Source: Geothermovivens sp964644845
GTDB taxonomy: Bacteria > Zhuqueibacterota > Zhuqueibacteria > Oleimicrobiales > Geothermoviventaceae
DNA length: 64,000 bases
NCBI GenBank assembly: GCA_964644845.1
Contig: CAZXXS010000012.1
Span: 87,823 to 151,822, forward strand
Direction of reading: 5' to 3'
The notes under the pieces are model-generated. The model searched no databases. It saw only the letters and a program-made list of their open reading frames with translations, and was not told the DNA's origin. The translations under genes and the position numbers were made by a program. Positions 8,705 through 18,100 of this stretch are shown one piece after another. The stretch's first letter is position 1, and every line of letters starts with the position of its first letter.

Positions 8705-10123
8705 CTACCTTCCCTTTCCTCTGAGCACAACGTAGATCGTGGTCAACAGGATCTTGAAGTCCATTCGCAGCGACATGTTCTCAATGTAAAAGAGATCGTA
8801 CTCCAGCTTTCGCTTGACATCCTCAATGCTCGCGTCGTAGTCCCCCTTCACCTGAGCCCAGCCGGTGATGCCCGGTTTGACCTTCAGCCGCCGTGTGTAA
8901 AGCGGAATTTGGTGTTTCAAACGCTTGACGAAGTACGGGCGTTCCGGCCTCGGGCCTACGAGACTCATGTCACCGGCGAGCACGTTAATCAGTTGCGGAA
9001 ATTCATCGATGCGCAGTTTTCGCAGTACCCGGCCCACACGCGTCACACGCGGATCGTCTTCGTCTGCCCACTTCGGCCCGGTCATTTTCTCAGCCCCGAC
9101 CACCATCGAGCGGAACTTGTAGATTGTGAAAATCTTCCCGTCCTTACCCACCCGCTTCTGCCTGAAAAAAACTGGCCCCCTCGAGTCGAGTTTGATGGCC
9201 AGAGCCACCAGGATCCACAGAGGGATGCCAGCGATCAGGACGGCTGCCGAGACCGCCACATCCAGAATGCGCTTGATCCGCTCCTCCCAGGGCGGCATCA
9301 GGTGGGGCATCACCTCGATGAGCGGTACACCGTAAAGTTGATTCGTCCGGGCTTGTCCGAGCACGATGTCGTAGAGGTCGGGCACAATCTTCACGCCTAC
9401 TGGCAGACCGTCGCAACGGTCCAGGATGTCGACAAGCCGTCGGCGTTCCTCGTCCTCCAACGCGACCACCACTTCTTCAACCTGATGCTTACGAATCAGG
9501 TTTGGCAGGTTTTTGATTGTTCCGAGCACGGGCGTGTCCTGTTTGCGAACCTTGCGTGACCGCCCGGGATCTACGTCTGCAAACCCGATCACTTTGTAGC
9601 CCAAAGCCGGGAAGCGCTCCAATTTGTCGGCGAGTTCGCGTCCTTTCTGGTTGCATCCAACCACAAGGGTGCGTTTGAGACCATGCCCGGCTTCCAGCAG
9701 TTTGCGCTGGAGGGTCCGCAGCGCCATTCGTCCACCCCCCACAAAGCCAACCATGAGAGCCCAGTAGGACAGGATCATCATCCGGCCCACTGTGGGGGGC
9801 TGGGACAGGTCGCGTTCTGGTTCGAATGTCAGCACAAAGATGATGAGAATCCCGAAGCTGACGGTTTTAAACACCGCCACGAATTCGTCGAACCGCGACT
9901 GGGCGTGCCACCTGCGGTAAAGGCCAAAGAATAAAAACAGCAAAACCCAAAAGAACCAAAGGATGAGGGAGATGAGGAAGCGATGCCACAACCCAAAGCC
10001 TGCAAAGAAGCCCATTTCCTGACGCAGCGTTATCCAGACGAAAAAGGCTGCGTGAATCGCCACGAAGTCCACCAGGAAAGTCACGACTCTTTGCAGGCGA
10101 TGCGGCATGTTCTTTCGCCTCAT
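8705..10123 (-). CDS. Polyprenyl glycosylphosphotransferase initiating surface polysaccharide assembly
   Basis: A 472-aa protein of the WbaP/WcaJ-type PHPT family. Four N-terminal membrane helices (to about residue 125) precede a Rossmann-like CoA_binding_3 domain (LVVGCNQKGRELADKL) and a C-terminal bacterial sugar transferase domain with KRILDV, FRQKRVG, IYKFRSM, RVLRKLRIDEFPQL and LVGPRPERP. It transfers a hexose-1-phosphate from a UDP-sugar to undecaprenyl phosphate, the first committed step. ATG 10123 overlaps the upstream stop (ATGA); ATG 10108 has a better-spaced GAGG and could be the real start. Confidence 0.92.
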   Translation of the reverse strand: MRRKNMPHRLQRVVTFLVDFVAIHAAFFVWITLRQEMGFFAGFGLWHRFLISLILWFFWVLLFLFFGLYRRWHAQSRFDEFVAVFKTVSFGILIIFVLTFEPERDLSQPPTVGRMMILSYWALMVGFVGGGRMALRTLQRKLLEAGHGLKRTLVVGCNQKGRELADKLERFPALGYKVIGFADVDPGRSRKVRKQDTPVLGTIKNLPNLIRKHQVEEVVVALEDEERRRLVDILDRCDGLPVGVKIVPDLYDIVLGQARTNQLYGVPLIEVMPHLMPPWEERIKRILDVAVSAAVLIAGIPLWILVALAIKLDSRGPVFFRQKRVGKDGKIFTIYKFRSMVVGAEKMTGPKWADEDDPRVTRVGRVLRKLRIDEFPQLINVLAGDMSLVGPRPERPYFVKRLKHQIPLYTRRLKVKPGITGWAQVKGDYDASIEDVKRKLEYDLFYIENMSLRMDFKILLTTIYVVLRGKGR

Positions 10124-11205
10124 GCGTTAGAGCTGGCGGTACTAACTGAAGATGCCGGGGGCTTCTTACGGTAGAACAGTCCGACAATCGCCCCCGCCGC
10201 CCAGGCGAGATGCATCGTGAGGAAAGCAACGGGCAAAACGGGGAGGTACTTCCAGCCGTGCTTTCGTGCAAGATCTGCAGAGGCCAGGAGATTCGCCAAC
10301 AGATACCCCCCAACTAGCACCCGCAAAGGCATCACAATTTCGCCCCGCGCAACACTCACGGCTGTGAGAGCAAGCCCCGTCAACAGCACGACGGGCGGCA
10401 GGACGTGCAGTGGCTTCAGCGCGTCAAAGTGCTTGCGGACAACGTTCATCCGCTGCACACCGTACCAGAAAAACTGTTTAGCAAGCTTCGCCAGCGTTTT
10501 GCGTGGGTAGTAGTAGGAAACGATGTCCGGGGAGTAGAAGATTCTGTACCCTGCTTTCCGGATGCGCCAGTTGAACTCAGCATCTTCCGAAATGGGTAAT
10601 GTTTCGTCAAAGTAACCAACCTTATTGAACAACCAGCGGCGGTAGGCTGCGTACACCACCGTATCCACAAACCGGGGGCGTTTGACGTACCGATACGGGG
10701 CACTGGCGATCCCAAAGGGCGAGCTCATGGCCAAGCCGATGGCTTGTTGCAAGTACGTGTCGCCCACGTTCACCTGGGTCCCGCCTACCACGGGAACGTT
10801 CTTCTCGTTAAGGTATTCCACGTTCTTACGAATAAAGTCGGGACGCACAGTGGTGTGGGAGCCAAGGATGACAACGACATCACTCTGCGAGTTTCGTATC
10901 CCAACGTTGATGTTGGTTGGGGTCAAACGCGCCGGGTTGTCGTACACACGAATATTCGGATAGCGAGCCGCATACTCCGCAACAATCTCTCGGCTCCCGT
11001 CTGTCGACATCCCATTGACCACGGCGATTTCGAGCAGATCCTGCGGGTAGTCTTGTGCCAGGAGGGAATCCAGGCACCGGCCGATACTCTCCCGCTCATT
11101 GAACATGGGGATCACGACCGCGACACGGTCAGCGTAGCGCTGCCCATCGTTTTTTTTGTCCACGGGCTCTGCTTCCCGCCTTGTGCCTGCCGTCTCTTGC
11201 TTCAT
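10120..11205 (-). CDS. Family 2 glycosyltransferase, ExoA-like with C-terminal membrane helices
   Basis: About 361 aa. The GT2 domain starts VAVVIPMFNERESI (residue about 29), continues with VNGMSTDGS, LGSHTTV in place of the usual DxD, and ISEDAEFNWRIRKAGY (the ED acceptor-base motif). The remainder carries about three hydrophobic helices (PPVVLLTGLAL, VLVGGYLLANLL, LPVAFLTMHLAWAAG). This layout matches succinoglycan-type ExoA. ATG 11205 overlaps the preceding aminotransferase stop as TGATG; GTG 11208 is an alternative. It probably adds a sugar to the lipid-linked repeat unit. Confidence 0.88.
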   Translation of the reverse strand: MKQETAGTRREAEPVDKKNDGQRYADRVAVVIPMFNERESIGRCLDSLLAQDYPQDLLEIAVVNGMSTDGSREIVAEYAARYPNIRVYDNPARLTPTNINVGIRNSQSDVVVILGSHTTVRPDFIRKNVEYLNEKNVPVVGGTQVNVGDTYLQQAIGLAMSSPFGIASAPYRYVKRPRFVDTVVYAAYRRWLFNKVGYFDETLPISEDAEFNWRIRKAGYRIFYSPDIVSYYYPRKTLAKLAKQFFWYGVQRMNVVRKHFDALKPLHVLPPVVLLTGLALTAVSVARGEIVMPLRVLVGGYLLANLLASADLARKHGWKYLPVLPVAFLTMHLAWAAGAIVGLFYRKKPPASSVSTASSNA

Positions 11206-12332
11206 CACGCCTGAGCCGCTCTCTTGTCGAAAAATCCACGTATGTTACGGGCCACGTACTCAATTTGCTCATCCGTCAATTCGGGAAACATGGGCAGCGA
11301 CAACATTCTTTCGGCCAGAATTTCTGTGTTCGGGAAATCGCCTTTTTTGTAGCCAAGATCGCGATAGGCTTCCAACAAATGCACTGGAATCGGATAATGG
11401 ATTCCGGTCTGAATACCAGCTTCCTGAAGATGTTGTCGCAACGCATCCCGGTGTTCTGTTTCGACGATAAACAGATGGTAAATGTGTGTTGAAAATTCGG
11501 CCACGCGCTGGAAACGCAGGTCGCCCACATTCTCGAGAAGAGAACGATATTTTGCCGCATGATCGGCGCGCAGTTGATTCCACGCATCCAAATGCCGTAA
11601 CTTCACGTTGAGAACTGCCGCCTGAACCGTATCAAGGCGGGCATTCACGCCCTTGACAACGTGTTCGTACTTCACGCGCTGCCCGTAGTTGCGCAGCATC
11701 CGCAGCTTCTGCGCCAGCGAAGCATCACTGGTCGCCACGAAACCGCCATCACCGTAAGCCCCGAGATTCTTTCCCGGGTAGAAACTAAAACAGCCAATCT
11801 GCCCGATCGATCCGCACTTTCGCCCTTTGTAGAGCGTTCCGTGGGCCTGGGCAGCATCTTCCACCACTGCGAGTCCATGTTTGCTCGCGATTTCTAACAC
11901 TACATCCATGTTCGCAGCCTGGCCCGTCAGGTGAACTGGGATGATCGCTTTCGTCCGCTGCGTGATCGCGGCCTCGATTTGATCTGTGTCCACGTTGTAC
12001 GTGTCACGCAGACAGTCCACCAGCACCGGTTTTGCCCCTACCGTGCTGACGGCCAGTGCTGTGGCGACAAAGGTGTTAGCAGGCACGATCACCTCGTCCC
12101 CGGGCCCAACTTCCAGCGCTCGCAAAGCCAACTGAAGCGCATCAAGACCACTGCTCACACCAATACCGTGCTCAACGCTAAGGTATGATGCGAAATTTCT
12201 CTCGAAACGCTCAACTTCACCCCCGAGAATAAAATCGCACCGTTCGAATACGCCCAGAACAGCGGCGTTGATCTCATCTTGCAATGCTCGATACTGAACG
12301 CGCAAATCTACAAAAGGCACTTTGACTTCCAT
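11205..12332 (-). CDS. DegT/DnrJ/EryC1/StrS aminotransferase, WbpE/WlbC-type candidate
   Basis: A 375-aa PLP-dependent sugar aminotransferase. It has PFVDLRVQY at the N terminus, GVSSGLDALQLAL, the cofactor-contacting EDAAQAHG and the Schiff-base lysine in FSFYPGKNLGAYGDGG. It ends with the usual IHYPIPVHL and LSLPMFPEL segments. With the acetyltransferase and oxidoreductase immediately upstream it fits the C3 amination step making UDP-GlcNAc(3N)A from the 3-keto intermediate. The start has a strong GGAGGTCGA-ATG. Substrate assignment is inferred from context. Confidence 0.9.
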   Translation of the reverse strand: MEVKVPFVDLRVQYRALQDEINAAVLGVFERCDFILGGEVERFERNFASYLSVEHGIGVSSGLDALQLALRALEVGPGDEVIVPANTFVATALAVSTVGAKPVLVDCLRDTYNVDTDQIEAAITQRTKAIIPVHLTGQAANMDVVLEIASKHGLAVVEDAAQAHGTLYKGRKCGSIGQIGCFSFYPGKNLGAYGDGGFVATSDASLAQKLRMLRNYGQRVKYEHVVKGVNARLDTVQAAVLNVKLRHLDAWNQLRADHAAKYRSLLENVGDLRFQRVAEFSTHIYHLFIVETEHRDALRQHLQEAGIQTGIHYPIPVHLLEAYRDLGYKKGDFPNTEILAERMLSLPMFPELTDEQIEYVARNIRGFFDKRAAQA

Positions 12333-12359
12333 TCGACCTCCACCGTTCTGTGCATTCGT

Positions 12360-12953
12360 TCACAGCTTAGGGCTGAGACCATCTTCTGACTCCACGTAGG
12401 TTCGGCCGCAGGATGGACACCGCCAATTTGATCCTTCAAGCTTTAACGTCTGGCCGCACACACACACCCACCCGCGCTGGCGTGCCGGATTCCCAAACAC
12501 CAGCGCGTGAGCAGGCACCGGGTGCGTGACCACAGCCCCTGCGCCCACCAACGCAAACATCCCAATATCAGCGCCTGCAAGGATCACTGCACCAGCCCCA
12601 ATCGACGCTCCTCTACCAACGTGCGTAGGTACCAACCACGACTTGCCCTCGTACCGGTTCTGAACCGCGGGGAAGCGCGGCGATCGTGGTCGCAGATCGT
12701 TGGTAAACACAACCTGGGGACCAACAAACGCGTCGTCTTCGATTGTTACGCCTTCCCAAATCATGTTGCCGTTCTTGATCGTCACACGGTCACCAATGTG
12801 CACGCCGCTTTCGATGAAACAATGACTGCCGATGTTGCACTTCTCGCCAATGTGAACGTCAGTCATTACGTGCGTTAGCGCCCAAATCCGCGTGCCATCC
12901 CCCACGTCGTCCGTCTCCACAAGCGCTGTCGGATGCTTGTAGAACTCGCTCAT
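12360..12953 (-). CDS. Hexapeptide N-acetyltransferase (WbpD/WlbB-type) with C-terminal zinc ribbon
   Basis: A 197-aa left-handed beta-helix acyltransferase. Hexapeptide repeats run from about residue 15 to 150 (IGEKCNIGSHCFIE, IEDDAFVGPQVVFTND, IGAGAVILAGADIGMFALVG). The FTNDLRPRSP segment is typical of WlbB/WbpD-like 3-N-acetyltransferases acting on UDP-GlcNAc(3N)A. After GNPARQRGWVC the protein continues into CVCGQTLKLEG and CPSCGRTY, four cysteines arranged like a zinc ribbon and usual only in a subset of these enzymes. The ATG overlaps the stop of the upstream oxidoreductase (ATGA 12953-12950). Confidence 0.88.
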   Translation of the reverse strand: MSEFYKHPTALVETDDVGDGTRIWALTHVMTDVHIGEKCNIGSHCFIESGVHIGDRVTIKNGNMIWEGVTIEDDAFVGPQVVFTNDLRPRSPRFPAVQNRYEGKSWLVPTHVGRGASIGAGAVILAGADIGMFALVGAGAVVTHPVPAHALVFGNPARQRGWVCVCGQTLKLEGSNWRCPSCGRTYVESEDGLSPKL

Positions 12954-13978
12954 CCTTCGATCCTCACTGGGACACCATCGTTTTTGAGGGACTCGTTGAT
13001 TGCCTCGAGCACTTCCACTACCTCAAGCGAGAACTGGGGTCCTGAACGTTCAAGGCTGCCCGAACGCAAACTCTCGAGAAAATACTGGTTCTGATTCTTC
13101 AGGGGTTCCTGCATTTGCACCTTTGGCAACAAAACATCGCCATCCCACATCGTCACACGGAGAAACTCGCCGTAGTCAGCGTACTCCTGAACAGCATTCG
13201 CACCCTTGTCGTACACAGCCACTGGGCTGGTCAGAGCCAAATCATCCCAGGTCACCATTTTCTTGGTCCCCACCACGGTCATTTGGCGAACCTTTTTGGG
13301 ATCGAGCCAGCTCGCTCTGATATTGGCCAAAGTACCGTTCCGATACCGCAAAGAAATGAACACTACGTCTTCTACGCCCGGTTGTAAGAAACTCGCGCCT
13401 GTAGCGGACACAAGCTCTGGCTTCGTACCCAGTAGGAAGTTGAAAATCGAAATGTCGTGAGTGGCAAGATCGTACGCCGCATTTACATCCCCGCGAATGG
13501 GGCCGAGATTCGTTCTCATCGCAGAAATGTACTGGAGCTCGCCAACCTCCCCCGAATCCACCAACTCTTTGACCTTCAAAATACCGGAGTTGAAAAGGAA
13601 CACGTGGCCCACCATCAGCACCCGGCCAGCTTCGCTGGCTGTACGTACTAGCTCCCGTGCTTCGTTTGCCGTCGCGCAAAGGGGTTTTTCGCACAGCACA
13701 TGCTTCCCTGCGTTGAGAGAAGCTTTCACAATCTCGTAGTGTGTCTGTGTCGGTGTGGCCACTACGATGGCGTCCACTGCCGGGTCATCCAAAACCACTC
13801 TAAGATCGGATTCGGTGCGCAAGCCCGGGAAAAGAGTCTGCGCTCTCTCGAGCCGCGCCGAGTCGACATCCACAGCGTACAGTACCTGTGCCTCAGGAAG
13901 TGAACGGAACACGCGGACATGATTGGGCCCCCAGTGACCACAGCCGATAACAGCGATGCCGATTTTCCCGTCCTGCAA
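12950..13978 (-). CDS. Gfo/Idh/MocA oxidoreductase, WbpB/WlbA-type candidate
   Basis: About 342 aa. N-terminal Rossmann fold IAVIGCGHWGPNHVRVF binds NAD(H); the EKPLCAT segment is the family signature lysine motif, and the C-terminal domain carries YDLATHDISIFNFLLG with the conserved DxxxH pair. Next to an aminotransferase and a hexapeptide acetyltransferase, it fits the UDP-GlcNAcA 3-dehydrogenase. I place the start at TTG 13978, five bases after GGAGG; an upstream TTG at 14053 overlaps the previous stop but has no good ribosome site and adds a non-homologous leader. Confidence 0.88.
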   Translation of the reverse strand: MQDGKIGIAVIGCGHWGPNHVRVFRSLPEAQVLYAVDVDSARLERAQTLFPGLRTESDLRVVLDDPAVDAIVVATPTQTHYEIVKASLNAGKHVLCEKPLCATANEARELVRTASEAGRVLMVGHVFLFNSGILKVKELVDSGEVGELQYISAMRTNLGPIRGDVNAAYDLATHDISIFNFLLGTKPELVSATGASFLQPGVEDVVFISLRYRNGTLANIRASWLDPKKVRQMTVVGTKKMVTWDDLALTSPVAVYDKGANAVQEYADYGEFLRVTMWDGDVLLPKVQMQEPLKNQNQYFLESLRSGSLERSGPQFSLEVVEVLEAINESLKNDGVPVRIEG

Positions 13979-14049
13979 ATCTTCCTCCCTTGCCTTTGCG
14001 TTGGGTTCCCATTCAGCCAGCGGTGCCCCACATGACGCGGCACCGCCAA

Positions 14050-15216
14050 TCAAGAATCCAGCGGACTTTTTCCGAACTGCGTCGCCCCGAGCAGTTCGCT
14101 GTACACACGCAGTAACCTCGTCTCCATGTTTTCCCAGATCAGTTCCCGAGAAGCCTGCTTCGTCGCGTTGCGTAGGGCAGTGAGCTTGGCCGGGCTCTCA
14201 ACCAATTCACGGATTGCTTGAGCTAGCGCTTCGCTCGTTCTTTCCTTGAGAACCACAATCCCACCGTAACGCGCCGCGAGTTCCTCGACATCTCCGACGG
14301 CGTTGGCCAACACAGGCACTCCTGATGCCAGGGCTTCGAGCACTTTCGTCGGGGTAATGAAGCGATGCTCCTCAATGCGGGTGTAGAGCGCAACTGCCAG
14401 GTCCATCTTGCCGTACCAGCCGGGGACCTCATTGTACCGAACTTCTCCAGCGTATTGGACGTAAGAGGCATCCTTCAACAAAAGTCCGAACGCATCCCGA
14501 ATATCTGGATGGATTTTTCCGACCAGCAGGCCTCGCACGTTGTACCCTTCTGCACGGACGCTGGCCAGCGCATCAAACAGTTCCTCAACCCCGACCCCTC
14601 TCTTAATGAAACCGATTCTGCCAACTGTGAGGGCTCCGTTGGCCTCTCCCCGGGACTTCCTGAATCCGGCGAACTCGGCCGGAGGTACATTTCGAATTTC
14701 ACTCACCCGCGGGAACCCCCAATGGCGGTACTTCTTGAACTGCAAGGCGTTGGTCACTAACACCCAGTTTGCGAATCGCGCAGAAATCCTTTCCAACCCC
14801 TTGAAGAGAGCCGGCCACGGAGCACCGTATGCCGCGTAGTACTGCGGCTCGTGTGCGTCAAATATCACAGGCATTCCCTTGGCACGCGCGGCAATTCCAA
14901 CCGGCATCGTGTCCAGATCGTGACAATGCAGAACCTGGTAACCGCCACTGCGAAGGTTCCGCCAGACGAAGCGGTAAAAACCGAGGAAAGCGGGGAGCTG
15001 ACGGAATCGGCTACCCAGCTGGCTGGGCTGGTGAAACCTCAGTACGCTTATCCCGTCCAGAATTTCGCGTGCCGGAAACTTTCGCTCTCGGTCCCAGGAA
15101 CACACGGTTACATCGTATCCGGCTCGGACCAAACTGCGCGCTTCTTTGTAGACCCGAGGATCCGGTTCAAATGCCGTCGTCACCGCCATCAGTATGCGAA
15201 TCTTGCGTGCCCGCAC
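14050..15216 (-). CDS. Family 4 glycosyltransferase
   Basis: A 388-aa GT-B protein. The N-terminal domain opens with ILMAVTTAFEPDPRVYKEA, the usual GT4 start, and HCHDLDTMP. The C-terminal domain carries the nucleotide-sugar site VGRIGFIKRGVGVEELFDAL, ARYGGIVVLKE and TPTKVLEALASGVPVLA, where the Glu before ALASG is the family EX7E region. It lies between the flippase and the WbpB-like gene and probably adds one sugar of the repeat unit. Start GTG 15216 has only a weak ribosome site; the ATG at 15189 is an alternative. Confidence 0.88.
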   Translation of the reverse strand: MRARKIRILMAVTTAFEPDPRVYKEARSLVRAGYDVTVCSWDRERKFPAREILDGISVLRFHQPSQLGSRFRQLPAFLGFYRFVWRNLRSGGYQVLHCHDLDTMPVGIAARAKGMPVIFDAHEPQYYAAYGAPWPALFKGLERISARFANWVLVTNALQFKKYRHWGFPRVSEIRNVPPAEFAGFRKSRGEANGALTVGRIGFIKRGVGVEELFDALASVRAEGYNVRGLLVGKIHPDIRDAFGLLLKDASYVQYAGEVRYNEVPGWYGKMDLAVALYTRIEEHRFITPTKVLEALASGVPVLANAVGDVEELAARYGGIVVLKERTSEALAQAIRELVESPAKLTALRNATKQASRELIWENMETRLLRVYSELLGATQFGKSPLDS

Positions 15217-15226
15217 TTGAACACAC

Positions 15227-16690
15227 TCACGCTGTGGTAGTCTTAAAACCTATGAAACGTCTTAGCAGTTGTCTCTCATCCGGACGAAAATAGGGTCCGA
15301 CAAGACTCAGAAAGAGCAGCGAAAGTCCCAAGATTGGGAGTTGGACAAACGGATTCCAATCTCGCAGCAAATAGGCCAACGAGCCATAAATCGCAGTCAA
15401 GCCAGCCATGCGCAACCAATCACGAGCGAGGTTCACGCCCGTGGCGAAAAACACCATTAGAAGAAAAAGTGTAGCGCTCAGCCCCGCGGTAGCCAAACGC
15501 GTGTAGGCTGCACCGATAAATCCAAACCGCCGGATCAGCATCAAATTCAACCCGACATTCGCAGCCAATACCAAGATCATGGTTACCGTGGCCAAATGCT
15601 GGTGGCCCGTACCGATCAGCACCTCTACAAAGTAGAACGTAAGAAAGATGAATGCAACCGCAATCACAAGCAACCGGAACGCTTCCACAGCCCCCGCGTA
15701 CTCCGGACGATAGAGAAACTGATAGATCCACTGCGCATTGAAAAACAAGCCGAATCCCAACCCTACACCCAATGCCACCAACAGTTTTGTGCCAGTCCGG
15801 AGCACGATTTCAAACAGATGCGAATCTCGCCGGTACGCACGAGAGTACACGGGGTAAAGAGACATCGTGATGGCCATGGAAAAAAGGGTAAGCGGGAGAA
15901 CCAAACGCGTAGCAGAGGTGTACAAGCCCACTTCGGCGTCTCCGCGCAGCAAGGACACCAGAAGAACGTCCAAACGGGTATTCAGGTTCGAAAAACCAAG
16001 ATAAAGCATCACGGGTACGGCTTGTTTCAGAAAGTAGCGGGCCAGAGGGCCATCGAATCCCCACCAGAGGCGGTTTTCCCGAAAAAACCGAAACGCCAGT
16101 AACAGAAACCCGCCCAAATTGGCCAAAGTGTACAGTACCCCAATCTCCAGAAGCCCTGCCCCGTGTCGAGTCCGCCAGATCACAAGCAATAAGAAGATCA
16201 TGTTGTCCAGCAACACCAGAGCCATGGGAAAATACATGCGGAGATCGGCCTGGTAGACTGTCTCAAACAGGGATCGACCCGAGGCTATTCGGCTGGAAAG
16301 CAGAAGATTGGCAGAAACAATCATCACCAGCCACACAACCTCCCTGGGGTAACCGAGGGCAAAGATCCCGAGCCAGCTCGCCAGCACCCCTACAACCAAT
16401 GTCGCGGCACGTAGCACAAAGCCTGTCCCGAGTACTCGATCCCGGAGCAGCTCCCCACGGGCAAGTTCCCTAACCAGGATCTGGTTGCAGCCAGCGTTCA
16501 CGATGATGTCAAAGAACCCGATGTAAGTCAGCGCAAATGACAGCCGACCGTACGACCGTTCACCTAAGTAATTGGCCAGGTAAACAAAAACGAAAAGATT
16601 GATCCCCAAATTGGCTGCGCGAGCGGCGTAAATCGCAAGCGAGTTTTTGCCAACCCGCTTCTCCAGGGAGTCGTCAATTTGCTCCGTCAC
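15227..16690 (-). CDS. Wzx-like polysaccharide flippase
   Basis: A 487-aa membrane protein with 12-14 predicted helices and the MOP/PST superfamily pattern: FVYLANYLGERSYGRLSFALTY at the N terminus, NQILVRELARG, FLKQAVPVMLYLGFSNLN in the middle, and RFGFIGAAYTRLATAGLS near the C terminus. It is expected to move undecaprenyl-diphosphate-linked repeat units to the periplasmic face. GTG 16690 overlaps the Wzy stop (GTGA). Function rests on family pattern and on its position between Wzy and a glycosyltransferase. Confidence 0.88.
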   Translation of the reverse strand: MTEQIDDSLEKRVGKNSLAIYAARAANLGINLFVFVYLANYLGERSYGRLSFALTYIGFFDIIVNAGCNQILVRELARGELLRDRVLGTGFVLRAATLVVGVLASWLGIFALGYPREVVWLVMIVSANLLLSSRIASGRSLFETVYQADLRMYFPMALVLLDNMIFLLLVIWRTRHGAGLLEIGVLYTLANLGGFLLLAFRFFRENRLWWGFDGPLARYFLKQAVPVMLYLGFSNLNTRLDVLLVSLLRGDAEVGLYTSATRLVLPLTLFSMAITMSLYPVYSRAYRRDSHLFEIVLRTGTKLLVALGVGLGFGLFFNAQWIYQFLYRPEYAGAVEAFRLLVIAVAFIFLTFYFVEVLIGTGHQHLATVTMILVLAANVGLNLMLIRRFGFIGAAYTRLATAGLSATLFLLMVFFATGVNLARDWLRMAGLTAIYGSLAYLLRDWNPFVQLPILGLSLLFLSLVGPYFRPDERQLLRRFIGFKTTTA

Positions 16691-18096
16691 GCTTCACCCG
16701 ACTCGTTTCGGACGGCAGAGTTTGCCGCCACAAGCATCCCCAAGAAGTACCACAGGCGACGATTGTGACTGAGATCTCCGCTCACCTGCGCGCCAATCAG
16801 GAGAAAAAGAATTGCAACACCGATCGCGATGTAAACCCTTTGAAACGAGCCAGCAGAAGCGGTTTGTTTACGTTTGGCATCAACCGTGTCCGCCAGCAAG
16901 GTACCCCAGTGCGTCAACAGCAGCAGTAACCCGACCAGGCCTCCTTCGCTCAACACCTCCAGAAAAATGTTGTGAGGCCACCAGGCCACGTCACCCCTGT
17001 AATAAACGTGGCCAAAAGCTCCGCATCCTACGCCGAACAAAGCCGTGTCCACACCCTCGGTGGGTAAATCGAGCGCAGTCTGCCACAAACGCAAACGCTG
17101 GTAGACAGTGATTCGCGACTGGACTTGCGCTTCACCCGTTTTGCTACTGGAAAAATCGGAGTAGCGACTTACCAATTGCGAAGGCAGCAAGCTGACGAGG
17201 ATTAGCATGAGACCCCCAATAGCCCCGACCCATGCAAACACACGGACTGAACGAGTGTGTCTGAACTGGATCACCCCAAGTCCCAACAAGGACACAAGGA
17301 GACTTAACATGGGACCGCGGCTATTGGCCGCCAGAACAGCCAAGATCATAATCCCCGAACCGACGTACACCAAAATTCGCCGTGGACGTGAACATACACC
17401 TGATACCAGTACGAGAGAAACAACAGCTATCACCCCAACCCATTGGGCATAGCTGATCGGATTAACGCCGAGAAACGAGGCCCGGTAGAATTCCAGGATT
17501 TTTGGCAGATTCGAGAGCGCCTGGCTGAGGGTCACAAGTGTGTAAACGGAAGTCGCAACCCCAAAGACGAACAGAATCCAGAATGTGCTTCGAATACGCT
17601 GCAAGCGATTGTAACCCGAAGCGGTCAGAAACAACACGCCCCCGAATCCGGCGAAGCTGAACGCCTTCGACAGGCCGTATCCGGGGGCAGAACTCCACGA
17701 TGTGCTCAGTAAAAGGTAAGCGGCGAGTACCGCAAAGGTCAGAAGTCCGGAAAGGCCAGGCAGTGTCAAAGCCTCCCGTTGACGTAAGCGATAAAGTACG
17801 TGTGCAAGCAACGCCATCATGGAGAGAGCAACCGTGAAGTCGAATTGAGCGAACAGAGGGATGTTCGCCGTCGCCCACTCCTTGAAGATTCCCGACGAGA
17901 ACAGAGCAGCTGTCCAAAACTCGGGTAAGTACCAAGTGACCAGCGCCCCGCCCACGATGACGAGCAGAAAGGCTACCCCCATCCAACCAAACTCGTACGT
18001 GCTCAATATCGTGAAACTCAGGGCAAGCAGGAGGAGAAAGGTGGACGGCGTCGGGATGAACCAAACGGACTTTGTTCGGCTTGCCACCCCGGTCAC
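16687..18096 (-). CDS. Wzy-like O-antigen polymerase/ligase family protein
   Basis: A 469-aa protein with about 10-12 hydrophobic helices and one large periplasmic loop (near SLLPSQLVSRYSDFSSSKTG). It has the Wzy_C/RfaL pattern: SRGPMLSLLVSLLGLG followed after the loop by VGCGAFGHVYY and HNIFLEVLSEGGLVGLLLLL, where the His-Asn and Glu are conserved in O-antigen ligase-like proteins. Among Wza, Wzz and Wzx it is best read as the repeat-unit polymerase. GTG 18096 follows GGAGG lying inside the end of the upstream Wzz gene. Confidence 0.88.
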   Translation of the reverse strand: MTGVASRTKSVWFIPTPSTFLLLLALSFTILSTYEFGWMGVAFLLVIVGGALVTWYLPEFWTAALFSSGIFKEWATANIPLFAQFDFTVALSMMALLAHVLYRLRQREALTLPGLSGLLTFAVLAAYLLLSTSWSSAPGYGLSKAFSFAGFGGVLFLTASGYNRLQRIRSTFWILFVFGVATSVYTLVTLSQALSNLPKILEFYRASFLGVNPISYAQWVGVIAVVSLVLVSGVCSRPRRILVYVGSGIMILAVLAANSRGPMLSLLVSLLGLGVIQFRHTRSVRVFAWVGAIGGLMLILVSLLPSQLVSRYSDFSSSKTGEAQVQSRITVYQRLRLWQTALDLPTEGVDTALFGVGCGAFGHVYYRGDVAWWPHNIFLEVLSEGGLVGLLLLLTHWGTLLADTVDAKRKQTASAGSFQRVYIAIGVAILFLLIGAQVSGDLSHNRRLWYFLGMLVAANSAVRNESGEA

Positions 18097-18100
18097 TTGT

